Assembly (NCBI GenBank): GCA_947561715.1
Contig: OX387203.1
Span: forward strand, 3,720,001-3,784,000
Length of the DNA: 64,000 bases
Direction of reading: 5' to 3'
Source: Ascidia mentula
Lineage: Eukaryota; Chordata; Ascidiacea; Phlebobranchia; Ascidiidae
Both the position numbers and the translations under genes were made by a program. The notes under the pieces were generated by a model. The model was not told the DNA's origin. It made no database searches and saw only the letters and a program-made list of their open reading frames with translations. Shown here piece after piece: positions 47,501-57,387 of the stretch. Numbering within the stretch: the stretch's first letter is position 1; each line of letters opens with the position of its first letter.

Positions 47501-49505
47501 ACAGTTATCGTGTGCGAGCATGTGCTGCATCAAACAGAACATTGTGTTCTGGAGAATGGCAATACGATGAAAATTGCACGGTTGCATGCGGTAAAGAGTA
47601 TACAAGCAATACAATAAGCATAATTAATTATGAAAAGAATGCTTTTTGTGATAAAAATTACCAGCAAATACAATCAATGTTAAAATTACCAGCAAATACA
47701 ATCAATGTTAAGATGCTACATGGGGACAATGGAAGCAATGGTCAAGTTGTTCAACCCAGTGTGGGACTGGATTTAAATATAGAGTTCGCAAATGCCTTAT
47801 AGAAGATGCATGTTTAGGAAGTGTTATTCAGGAGAGGACATGCAAAAAAAAATGTCCTCAAGAAAATTGTAAGTTGACATTTTAGAATGTGTTTGTATTC
47901 AGGAAAATTCCAATGACTTGGAAATTTGTTTAATGTAAAAAAAATTACACAAACTGTATCCCACATGTATTGCCTGGTTTTGTGTCACAAGCTCATTCTA
48001 AGAGTTTTATATATAGGACTGATAAAAAAAGACCTTCTAGTCATAAATAATGTTTGTGAACCTCTACAGAATATAGCCCAAATAACTACCTTAAAACTCA
48101 TTAGCAAACATTTTGATTGTATCCAAAAGATTGGAAAATCACAAAAGCTAAGTGGAGACCGTTTACATCATGGTCATCTTGTTCAGTTCATTGCGGTGGT
48201 GGGAAGCAATATAGAACACGAAGGTGTAAAACGCATATGCTTTTTAAAGGAAATTGTTTTGGAAATGTGGTGGAAGAGAGGGAATGTAATCTTCTGGAGT
48301 GTAGTAAGGGCAGCATTACTCTAAATTTGTTAAACTATTTGCCAAAACTAAAGGCAAACTCAGGCTTCTAGTCTGCAAATTATGTCAAACTACATTTACC
48401 AACTAAAACGAATTTTAAAGTTTAAATGTCAACATTTTCGTAAAAAAATATGTCTTTTAAACACATCCACATACCTGAAAATTTCTGCAAGGTGCATAGA
48501 TTTATTTGGAATTACAATGTGCAAAGAACAGTCTTGGTTGTTCACAGACCCAACTTTCCCAAATATTTCCTTGACATCATTAACTGATGAAACTAATTGT
48601 GTCAACCTCAGTTTCCCTGGCGCCTACAGAGGAAAGGCTTCAACAACCGTTGAAGGTTTGGAATGCCAATACTGGGATGCACAAACTCCACATAGACATA
48701 ATTTAAGGTAATACACATTTTCAAAGTTAAATGTTTAGTCATACTAAAAACATACAAAAATAAGTAGCCTACGTAAAACTTTTTCTAGCACACCACAAAA
48801 TATTAAAAAGTTCGGCCTGGTGGAAAATTACTGTCGAGTTTTGAGTGATGACGATCTCTTCCCAGGTTGTATACCAAAATCTTACAGAAGCACCTGGAGT
48901 TTGTGCGACATTCCAACGTGCAACAATGGTAACAAATTGACTCCATATTAGTTCTCTTTGGATTTTACGCAGTTTGGTGTTTTTGTTTTTATTTAACGAC
49001 AAAATCTCTTAATAGCTAGAGCGGCAAAAATTTCTACAAATTTACAAAGTTTAATTTTGAAAAAATACGCGCCAAATATGCCATACCACAGAAATCTTAC
49101 AATCTTTTTGTAATTTTTTTCAAGAAATATGCATTGATTAGGTAAATTTCCACCCGGCAATTATTTGTTTCCAAGGTCCCACTGTGATTCCAGAAATAGG
49201 CTGTTTTGTTGCAAGTAAACCATATATTGGAGGACAAAATACAACAAAAAACGGATATACGTGTCAACGCTGGGACAAACACCATCCCCATGAACATCGC
49301 TTGTACGTACCAGTGTATTGCGATTGCAAAGAAACGTTTTTACTTGGGTTTGTATTTCAGTAAACCTTACATACTGGAGTACAAAGAATTAGGAGTCGGC
49401 CAACACAACTATTGCAGAAACATCTTTTTAGATAACAATGGGCCCTGGTGTTACACCACTGACCCACACAAGCGTGACGATTATTGTGATGTACCTCGTT
49501 GTTGA
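44533..49505 (+). CDS. Secreted astacin metalloprotease with three kringles and three thrombospondin-1 repeats, 16 exons
   Basis: Exons: 44533-44587, 44825-44977, 45282-45419, 45716-45879, 46133-46268, 46478-46610, 46721-46945, 47036-47172, 47280-47385, 47505-47590, 47713-47868, 48148-48303, 48548-48707, 48789-48928, 49176-49302, 49361-49505; phases join to 738 aa. Signal peptide [18 protein letters not shown]; Cys-rich propeptide (about 19-70); astacin domain with zinc site [12 protein letters not shown] (His185, Glu186, His189) and Met-turn SVMQY (Met242, Tyr244), so it looks active; kringle 1 (about 290-378); TSP1 repeats (about 395-548; [36 protein letters not shown]); kringles 2 and 3 (about 565-738, with CQYWD, CQRWD and GPWCYT). 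It would cut extracellular substrates; kringle and TSP1 domains suggest matrix or cell-surface binding. The acceptor before 48148 is weak but required by phase. Confidence 0.88.
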
Positions 49506-49533
49506 AATATATGACAGTTTCGCTGAATTCATA

Positions 49534-49539
49534 AATAAA
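49534..49539 (+). promoter_or_regulatory. Polyadenylation signal of the astacin gene
   Basis: AATAAA 29 bases after the TGA stop at 49503-49505, and only two bases from the opposing signal of the receptor gene. Confidence 0.7.
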
Positions 49540-49541
49540 CA

Positions 49542-49547
49542 TTTATT
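49542..49547 (-). promoter_or_regulatory. Polyadenylation signal of the nicotinic receptor gene
   Basis: Minus-strand AATAAA (plus TTTATT) about 50 bases after the receptor stop at 49596-49598. Cleavage downstream would make the two convergent transcripts overlap at their 3' ends. Confidence 0.65.
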
Positions 49548-49595
49548 TAGACAAGAAAGTTGTTCTAGTTCGTGTTTGGTTTGTAAAAGTGGGTT

Positions 49596-52500
49596 TTATC
49601 CACAATTGAGAAGGCATTTATCCTCGTTTTCATTGAAGAGCTTTTCTTCCCCTCCTATCTCCATTAATCTCCTTCCGAAGATCACGAGGGTGCCGACAAC
49701 GCAGGCGAGAATGAAAATGAAGAAGAGGAAATGATCAAGAAGCATAGCAACGTACTTCCATTCGTCTTCTCTCTGCAATTTAAATAACAAAAAGCTTTCA
49801 TGCAAATTTTGTTTTTTATTTTGTGTTGACATAAATGTCCATTCTAAAACGTTTGTAACAAAAAGTTGTAACAAATACATGTAACTGCATATAACCCGGC
49901 TATTACTAAATTGGGCCTAGCATAGCTTCCAAGTTTATTATATTAAAAAATTTTGTTGTAATACAAAGCTTAGCTCCGTCCTGATTAACCTTTTGACTTT
50001 CGTCCTGGTCCCGGAAGTAATCAGCAACAAAATTCACACCATCTACTGCAGTTCTTACGTCACTTCCCATCACTCGCTGGTGCCCTTCCGCTGGGTTCCG
50101 GCCCGAAAGATCTGGTATTAAAAAGTAGTTTAATGTCGAGGCCTATTACTTTTTTTATCGACTGTATTCGAAGATATGATGTTCGTTCACAAAAGTACAA
50201 GAGGTGTTTTTTTTGTAAGAAACACAAAAAACAAACAAGAAAAGAAAGTTTTTGTAGAAATACGAGAGGAGTCCTGCTAACTGTGGGCTTGCGATAAACT
50301 TAACTTTGATTTAAAATATTGGGTTATAGAATCGCTGTTCTTCTACCCCATATAACCGTTAGTAAGATAATGATGGATTTTGAATAGCGCTTAGTCCGCT
50401 AGGAGTCATAATGACAATATTTGGTTAATTTTTTTTATGTTTTTTTTCACATAGTACGAGGGTAAATTCTTTTATTACCAGTAATGTTGTTACACAGCTG
50501 CGGAGGTTTTGCTTCTTTCAGCTTTTTTTCTGTGTAAGGATCTAGCTTTTTCATTGTGGAACTCAAAGCGAATTTCGGAAGCCAAACCATGAAGATCTAA
50601 ATAACGTTTGCTGAATAAATGATAACCCAGTCACAGGCAGATACACAACCTTATGTGCAGTCACAGACAGATACACAACCTTATGGGTCTCAAGAAGATC
50701 ACTTGTATTGGTCACAAAAGTCTACTTACTTTTTTTCAAAAGACCAAGAAAATGACACGAATTTAAAATCAATAAACAAGAAATCAGCTCGAAAGAGACT
50801 GGGTATGTTTCTTTACTTGATGAGAAAAAACGAACAAGAAGTGATTATTGAGAGCTGCAGACAGGGTGTAAATTTTTTTAACCCTGTGAAGTCTCATCAG
50901 TCAACAGCTGTAATGCAGCTCTCAATGAATAACTTTGTCCTTTTTGTACAGAACAAGAAGTGTTTATTTTACCTTTTTCACTCTTTCGGACATCGTGTGT
51001 GTTGTGGGTCCTCTATAGTGAATGTTGATCACAACCACAGTAATCATAATGGAGAGGCACACTAAGATCATGGTGAACACAATGTACTGACACAATAACG
51101 GCACACCTTTTGCAGTGGATGGAATCGCCTCAACTTGGAAAGAAACACCATGTAGTTTTGTAGGAGGTGAAATTATGCTGATCAGAAAGATTAATTTATG
51201 AGCGCAAATAGTGTTTGTAATTCTGGTAATATTCTAGTTATACCGTAAGGGGCAATTTGGACAATATTTCGAAAGTTTTTTTTCCTATAAAGGCGGGGCT
51301 TGTACTCACCAATGACGAGCAAGAACACGATGAGTGACAGGAGCAGGGAAATACTGAGGGTCATTTTTTCACCGGCATCGGAAGGAAGGTAAAATACAGT
51401 ACAAGTCAAAATGGAGAAGAGGAACGTTGGGAATAAGATGTTTATGAGAAGGTACAGAGGACGTCGTTGCAGAACGTAATAATACGTCATATCCACGTAA
51501 GGCCCTATACAAAAATACATTGACTCTGGTTAGGTGGGCTTAGGCATATACTAAACAAAAAACTTAAACTTATTTAATTTAACGTTTTGTAGCAATACAT
51601 AATGGAAATGTAGAAGATGACTAAAACTCAACAAAATCATGGCATTATCAAAGGCGGTTTACATCACACGACCACAATTCCAAACGAATGACGCTGCAGC
51701 ATCGTATTCAGAACGTTTGCCGTTTTTTGGTTTTACAATTTAAAAAAAATTAAAATGTTTTGCCTACACAAGTGGGCGTTTGTATAGTGGTTGTCTATGA
51801 AACAATCTGGTATACCTCTGCAACAGTCGTATTTAATGTAGTGTTTGTAACAACCTACGGACAGGATCTTCCATTCGCCACTTTCTTCGTACAAACTTAA
51901 ATCCGGATGCTCACATTTGTGGTCCCTGCGATTTTTTATGCAGAAATTCATTATTTGCGGAAAATATTCTATATCTTGATATACAAGGTAGACACTAACT
52001 TTACAAATCCGTCCGAGTTTACCATGTCAAGTAAATCCATACCCTGCGACCAGGGTCCAATTTTCATGGTACAGTTTTGAGTATCGAACGGAAATTCGGC
52101 AACCTGAAATTATAAAGCAATCTATATCAATGAGAAGTTATGTGTCACCGGAATCTCTTGATAGCTTAAAGGTGTTCTCAATTTTATTGTGTAAAAATTT
52201 ATTATAAACCAAAACTATATCGGGCTGCTCACCTGAATTTCACAGAAACTCTTGAAAATTGCGGGAGGTTTCCATTCGACATAACCAGTGTAATTCACCT
52301 TTGCTTTGGTAAACTGGGATATCGCGAAATCACCATCAGCACTAAGAGAACACATTAGACATAAAGGACCACGCGGCGCCATTATTTGCCAGAAAACAGC
52401 TGTTCAACTAGCAAATTGTTAAATTTAAAAACGTCGCAGTAACGCATATAATCATATACCTGATTTTGGCGATTTTACTGTATTTGTACTAATATGTCCA

Positions 52501-53056
52501 AACAACGTTGTCAAAAAAATCTTACTTATTGTACAATACTAATTCCGGTAGCCACAGTTCAGTAGTAGGCAAGTGAACGTATTGTAATCCTTCGTAATCC
52601 TCTGGGCGCCACTCAAGTCTGGGGTCGTGCCAAACGTGAAGAACCCACAGTTTCGTCTCAATCTTTTGATTTACTTCACTCTAATAAAACACGACCGACG
52701 TCAAAAGTTTGCCAAGTCGCACAGGTGCGGCCCAGGGGCGGATTCAGAAATTTTCGGTTACTATTCAACACTCATTGTGACAGAATAATGGTGGTATACT
52801 GCAATACACGCGCCAGACAAAGCAGGACAATCTTTTTGGACAAAACAAATACTTCTATTACCACATCAAGAAGTTGGTTCAACGAAAGTTTGAATATAAC
52901 TGGGACACTTCTATTGTAACTTCCGCTTGGTCGCACTTTCTTGTCATACGAATCCATGAGGTCGAACGTTAGCTGATCACGCCCCCTTGCCGAAGATGAC
53001 GTCACCATACAGATGGATAAGAAGGCAAGTATAGCGAGCATCTTTACTATATACAT
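49596..53056 (-). CDS. Nicotinic acetylcholine receptor alpha-type subunit, 10 exons
   Basis: Cation channel subunit of the Cys-loop family. Exons: 52862-53056, 52526-52680, 52233-52341, 52000-52103, 51816-51925, 51310-51504, 50973-51133, 50479-50596, 49990-50111, 49596-49772; phases join to 481 aa. Signal peptide [20 protein letters not shown]...; loop [16 protein letters not shown]; Cys-loop C150-x13-C164; vicinal cysteines YDCCRG (222-223), which mark an alpha subunit; TM1-TM3, with the TM2 start [14 protein letters not shown] carrying the cation-selective Glu; loop with [19 protein letters not shown]4 [14 protein letters not shown]. The loop-B Trp is kept (GPW) but the usual YDG is not, so agonist binding may differ. 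The exon 4 donor (AA|GTTAGT at 52000) was chosen by phase; a competing GTAAAG donor lies 5 bases away. An ATG at 53041 is an alternative start. Confidence 0.88.
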
Positions 53057-53245
53057 AAAAAAAAGGAGCCTCAACTTATATCTTTACGTTTTTGCAGTTT
53101 ATGAAAACAAAGAGAGCTTTTCTAGCAAGATAATCTGCTCGCGGTCTATTGTCACGCGGACCAATTAGGCACGAGTGAACAAACCAATGACGTAAAGTCT
53201 TCTGGGCTGCTGCATGTAGTCGCGTTTTTGCTCTCGAGACGGGCA

Positions 53246-53335
53246 GCTCCAGTGGCGCAATCGGTTAGCGCGCCGTACTTATATGACAGTAACGGAGTAA
53301 TGCGGAGGTTGTGAGTTCGAGCCTCACCTGGAGCA
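53246..53335 (+). tRNA. tRNA-Ile (anticodon UAU) with intron
   Basis: GCTCCAG...CTGGAGC forms the acceptor stem; GCGCAATCGGTTAGCGC is the D arm and A box; GGTTGTGAGTTCGAGCCTCACC-like sequence is the T arm with the B box GTTCGAGCC. The anticodon stem CCGTA/TGCGG encloses CTTATA, giving anticodon TAT, followed by an intron of about 16 bases before the stem closes. Introns at this position are typical of tRNA-Ile(UAU) in animals. A T5 Pol III terminator follows at 53338-53342. It lies upstream of and opposite to the nicotinic receptor gene. Confidence 0.93.
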
Positions 53336-53342
53336 CCTTTTT

Positions 53343-54556
53343 GCGATTGTTTACAACAGTAAAATGCGTTGTTACCGGATTTATTCCTTCACATAAGTCC
53401 ATTAAAGATAATAGTTGACAACCTAACGAATGTTTAGTATTGTTAGATGATTCTGATGCATGATACTTTTGATGTAATTGTTTCCGTTTATAAGCTCAAA
53501 TTAATTGCCACAAACTGTTTTATGTCAAACCAAATTATACGTCAGTGCCACGGTTTGTTATTTTTGTTTAAGTACTGCGTTCAAAAAGCAGTCATTTCAA
53601 CTATCTCTGATATTAACAAAATTTAACAAACGATCTGTCATGCCTTCGCTATGCTATTCCTTGAGACAAACATAAACAAAACTTGACTGAACAAAAAACT
53701 TAACGGACAAAGCCATTTTCCCACACAATCTCACACACGCAGTGTATAGAACAGCCTTATCTTGTGAATGCCCAGGGAAGACCAACTAATGGAATCCTAT
53801 CGAGAGACAGCTGTCACCACACAAATTTATCACACTTCTTGGTCGTTAGTAACAACTTTCAAATGAATTAGCACCTTAAGTTTCTTTTGAAGTTCCTAGC
53901 GTAAAAATTGGCATATTATTAATTCCCAGTCGAGTGGTTACATAAGGTTTGTAAATCTTCTTAAACTGCAGAATCGGTTGATGAGCATGACAACCCTGCT
54001 TATATTGGTCCAGATCCTTCTGAACCCCTCCTGAACAATTTTTTAATGTCACCTCTGGCTATTAATTTCAATACATGAGTTATCTAGCTGTTTACTAGAA
54101 ATGTGTTTTAGCCCTAGTGAGATCTGCAGAGCAAGATTTATTCCAAAGCATGTGCAGACTTACAGACTGCAACATGTACTTTGTTTTTTGCTATCGTCTG
54201 AACGCAGCCAAATACACTTGATAAAGGTAATTGCATGACTTGCTTGTGACAGCTGCATAACATTCATTTCTCTGGAGACTGGTTTCTCCCCAGACACAAG
54301 GGAGCTTGGATCAGTAGACGGGTCATACTCATTTACTCATACATAGGACAAAAAAGTGAAAAAAAAATGATTTTACCTAGTTGTAAGAGCTAAAAAAGCA
54401 AAAAACATGTCACAATCACTACCAGTAGATACAACAACCGCATTCATTTTCTGTTTCAGGAGAATCAGTATTTAGGTACAGGCAGGTTTCATGGAGCTGA
54501 TACACCAACAACATCATAGTCAAATGCCCCAATGGCATTGTCGTACACTGGATTCA
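53343..54556. other. Intergenic stretch between tRNA and SNRNP27
   Basis: AT-rich, no open frame of note, no repeat recognised. It includes the 3' flank of SNRNP27. I see nothing else I can support. Confidence 0.4.
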
Positions 54557-56113
54557 TCAAGGCATAAAGTCCAAAGGTCTATTGAATCCACCTTTTCTGT
54601 TCATGTATTGTCTACAAAGATTTGAAAATAGTTTTATTACACGAATAAGTTTGTTGATTTTGCAATATGGCTGGTAGCCACAGCAATAAACTGTTTAAAC
54701 ATTTGTATAATACAGGCTATTAATTTGTGATTCAAATTAGCACATTCTACCTGTATTTCCGTTCCACTTTTCTGTTAATTGCATATGTATCATTTTTTTC
54801 GACCTTCTTTCCCTAAATAGTTGGGAAAAAAATTGAAATTAATTTGTTTGAAATGTAACCACATAAGTTCAATCACAGCAAGATACATACCTTTGTTGAA
54901 TCAAAATTTCCAAAGCCCATTAGTTGTTGCATTATCTTGTCTTCATCAGTCATATCTTCTGGGTTTATTGGCATCACAGCTAACAAAAGAGTATTTATTG
55001 ATTTTTAATACAAAATTCTTCCTGTAAATGATGGTACTATTAATCTCACAGATTGTAACTTCATGCAAAAACAGTTTATTTCACTTACAGGTGAGGTTAG
55101 ACACAAAAGACAGCTTATTACTTAATAAAAAATATATTATAAATATGTATATAATTATAAAGTGGCCTCATCATAGAACCATATTTGAAATGTAACCACA
55201 TACTGGGTTGTGCCTGAGGTTTCTTCTTTTTTTTCTTGGGCTTTACAACTCCAAGACTGCCACCAAGTGTCAGAGATGCCTGGGCATCATAAGGTGATTT
55301 AAAAGAACTTTGTTCATCTCTTCGATGTCGCTCATCATGACTTCGTGATGAACTATAGTAAAAGTGGCAATAACAAAATATCAGCAATCTTGTGGACACA
55401 TACAACAATGACAAATTAGGCAATGCAACTTCATGCAAAAAAACTATGGTTACATTTGTATAGTGTGCAAAAAAACTATCACCACAATTGAACGGTCACC
55501 ATTAGAGGTTATCTAACCAAGGTTATCGAGTCAGTCACTAAACAAACATTTTATTTTGCCATACACAAACTGATTGAATACTTTGGCTGAAACAAAAAAG
55601 TCTCGCAAATAACATCAGCAATTTTTTCCAAAGTTGTTCAGCATTTGAACACTTTGGCTGTAGCAAAGAAAAATGTCCGGCAAATGACATCGGCAATTTT
55701 TCCCATATTGGGAGGTTTTTTCTGCGTTATTCACTTGACTGCATGGATTAAATTTTCTTCATACAATGTTAAGATCTTAGGTATTCTTACTGTCCACTTC
55801 TTGCAGGTGAGCGCTGCCTTCGTGAGCCTGGAGAACGATGACGATGTCGCGGAGATCTTGATCTGCGGGACCTAGGAGAACGACTTCGTCTGCGACGGTC
55901 TCTGTCTCGATCTCGGTCTACAACAACACAAAATCCAAATTTAAGGCAATATCACACACACGTGTCTTTTGGTATAGGTACAAAGACATCTAACTTGTCA
56001 ATAGCAATGTAAGTTAAACAATACAAAGCCACATAGGTTACGTTACGAACAATATAACTACCAAAGAGCAACTAACCCCGGTACCGAGGACTTCTTGATC
56101 GTGACCGTCCCAT
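54557..56113 (-). CDS. SNRNP27: U4/U6.U5 tri-snRNP 27-kDa protein (RY1), 6 exons
   Basis: Small spliceosomal protein of the U4/U6.U5 tri-snRNP. Exons: 56077-56113, 55791-55917, 55204-55352, 54891-54979, 54751-54812, 54557-54611; phases join to 172 aa (human 155). The N-terminus is an RS domain (MGRSRSRSPRYRG then DRDRDRDRRRR and RSRSPR repeats, about residues 1-55). A middle linker (KSPYDAQASLTLGGSLG, then a run of lysines) is longer than in human. The C-terminal block is diagnostic: LMGFGNFDSTKGKKVE, KVERKYRQYMNRKGGFNRPL then DFMP. The start is the ATG preceding GRSRSRSP, as in the human protein. Gene length is short because all introns are under 350 bases. Confidence 0.92.
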
Positions 56114-57387
56114 TTATGCCTCTCTTGCTCTCAATGTTATTGTTGGTTTACTTAACTACCAACAATTTAAAGAAACACAAACGCACCACTTGCGTTTTGT
56201 TTTGCGCTGTCTACACGTTGAACACTTTGACAGGGCGCATAGAAGCTTGTTTCTTGCACGAGCAGTATCCACTCAAACGTGTTCAAAATACACTATACAT
56301 CTATTTATTGGAAATTGTTCTGTCAAATTCCCAGTTCTAACTTAAAAAGAAAGGAACTTATATTTTGCCACAACAAAAAAGGCTTTAGGGCCATCACACA
56401 ACTTTCGCTAGTGTACTTTTTCCATACCACAGCGATTCTACAAGTGATGTGTTGCGCCGGATCCGGGTACCCGGACCCGGCCGGATATTGACCAATTTTC
56501 AATACCCGGACCCGGCCGGATAATACTCTAATTTTACCGGATAGTTGGGAAGGCATTTTTGTCCTAAAAGCGGACAAACATTTCGCAAATTACTCGTTTT
56601 TGGGACCCAGTCTGTTATACTCGCCGACGTAAGATTTTTCTGTTATTTGTTATTAAGGTTTTTCGTGACGTTTTTTACCATATTAATAAATGCCCACGTT
56701 TATTTGTTCCACTCATGACAGGCTAACCTTAACATAGCATTCTGTTTGGCAATCAAACATTTTTGCCATACCGATAAAATACACTAATCGGTGTTAACAA
56801 ACTGCCGGATCCAAATTATCCGGCCGGATTTGATTGATAACTATCCGGATCCGACCGGGCCGGATAATTTGGAATTGGGAACATCACTAGATTCTACAAA
56901 GTAAAAGTTGCGTCATTAGTCTTGTTTTTACACTACGATCAGCTAAACTAACTATAAAAACAGCTGCTGGAGATTCACAAATACGTGGTACGAATTATAT
57001 TGCGTTCGACAACAATAAAAATGGAACTTTTACAATGAATTCAATTGCCAAACACAGCCATAAAATTTCATGTCAACTGTTACGTGTACTACAATAAACA
57101 ACCACGATTGTAAGTTTTTACAGCACCAATCTTGATATAACTATTGCTGCATTAGGTTTAGTCTGGTTTTGGTTTCAGAAATAGCAGATACCAAAGGGTG
57201 AATATCGAAGAAACCTATGTGTCTTTTGCTTAAAAAACGTACAAATACAAAATAGATAAGCAGACAAAATGCTTTTAAAAAGAACAAAATATGGAAATTA
57301 TATTGATGCTCGTATTGCACAGAATGGTAATAACTTTCAAATCACAGACAATAACAGTGTATGGGTTAATAGTGATAAACAACACAA
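56114..57387. other. Intergenic stretch between SNRNP27 and the GAD gene
   Basis: Holds the SNRNP27 promoter side, the hAT-type element at 56442-56889 and the 3' flank of the GAD gene. No gene is supported. Confidence 0.45.
56442..56889. mobile_element. Non-autonomous hAT-type element, 448 bp, 8-bp target duplication
   Basis: The ends are inverted: AAGTGATGTGTT at 56442 and AACATCACTA ending at 56889 (the reverse complement reads TAGTGATGTT). Both are flanked by GATTCTAC (56434-56441 and 56890-56897), an exact 8-bp duplication, the hAT hallmark. Inside, GC-rich blocks rich in CCGGAT, CCGGACC and GGCCGG occur near both ends (56457-56542 and 56806-56870) as subterminal repeats, with an AT-rich centre. 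No transposase is encoded. Confidence 0.85.

Noticed and set aside
50846-50935. Imperfect hairpin in a nicotinic receptor intron (GAGAGCTGCA / TGCAGCTCTC), with TGATGAG on the minus strand
   Set aside because: No GAAA box follows, so it is not a hammerhead-like copy; short palindromes of this kind can arise by chance.
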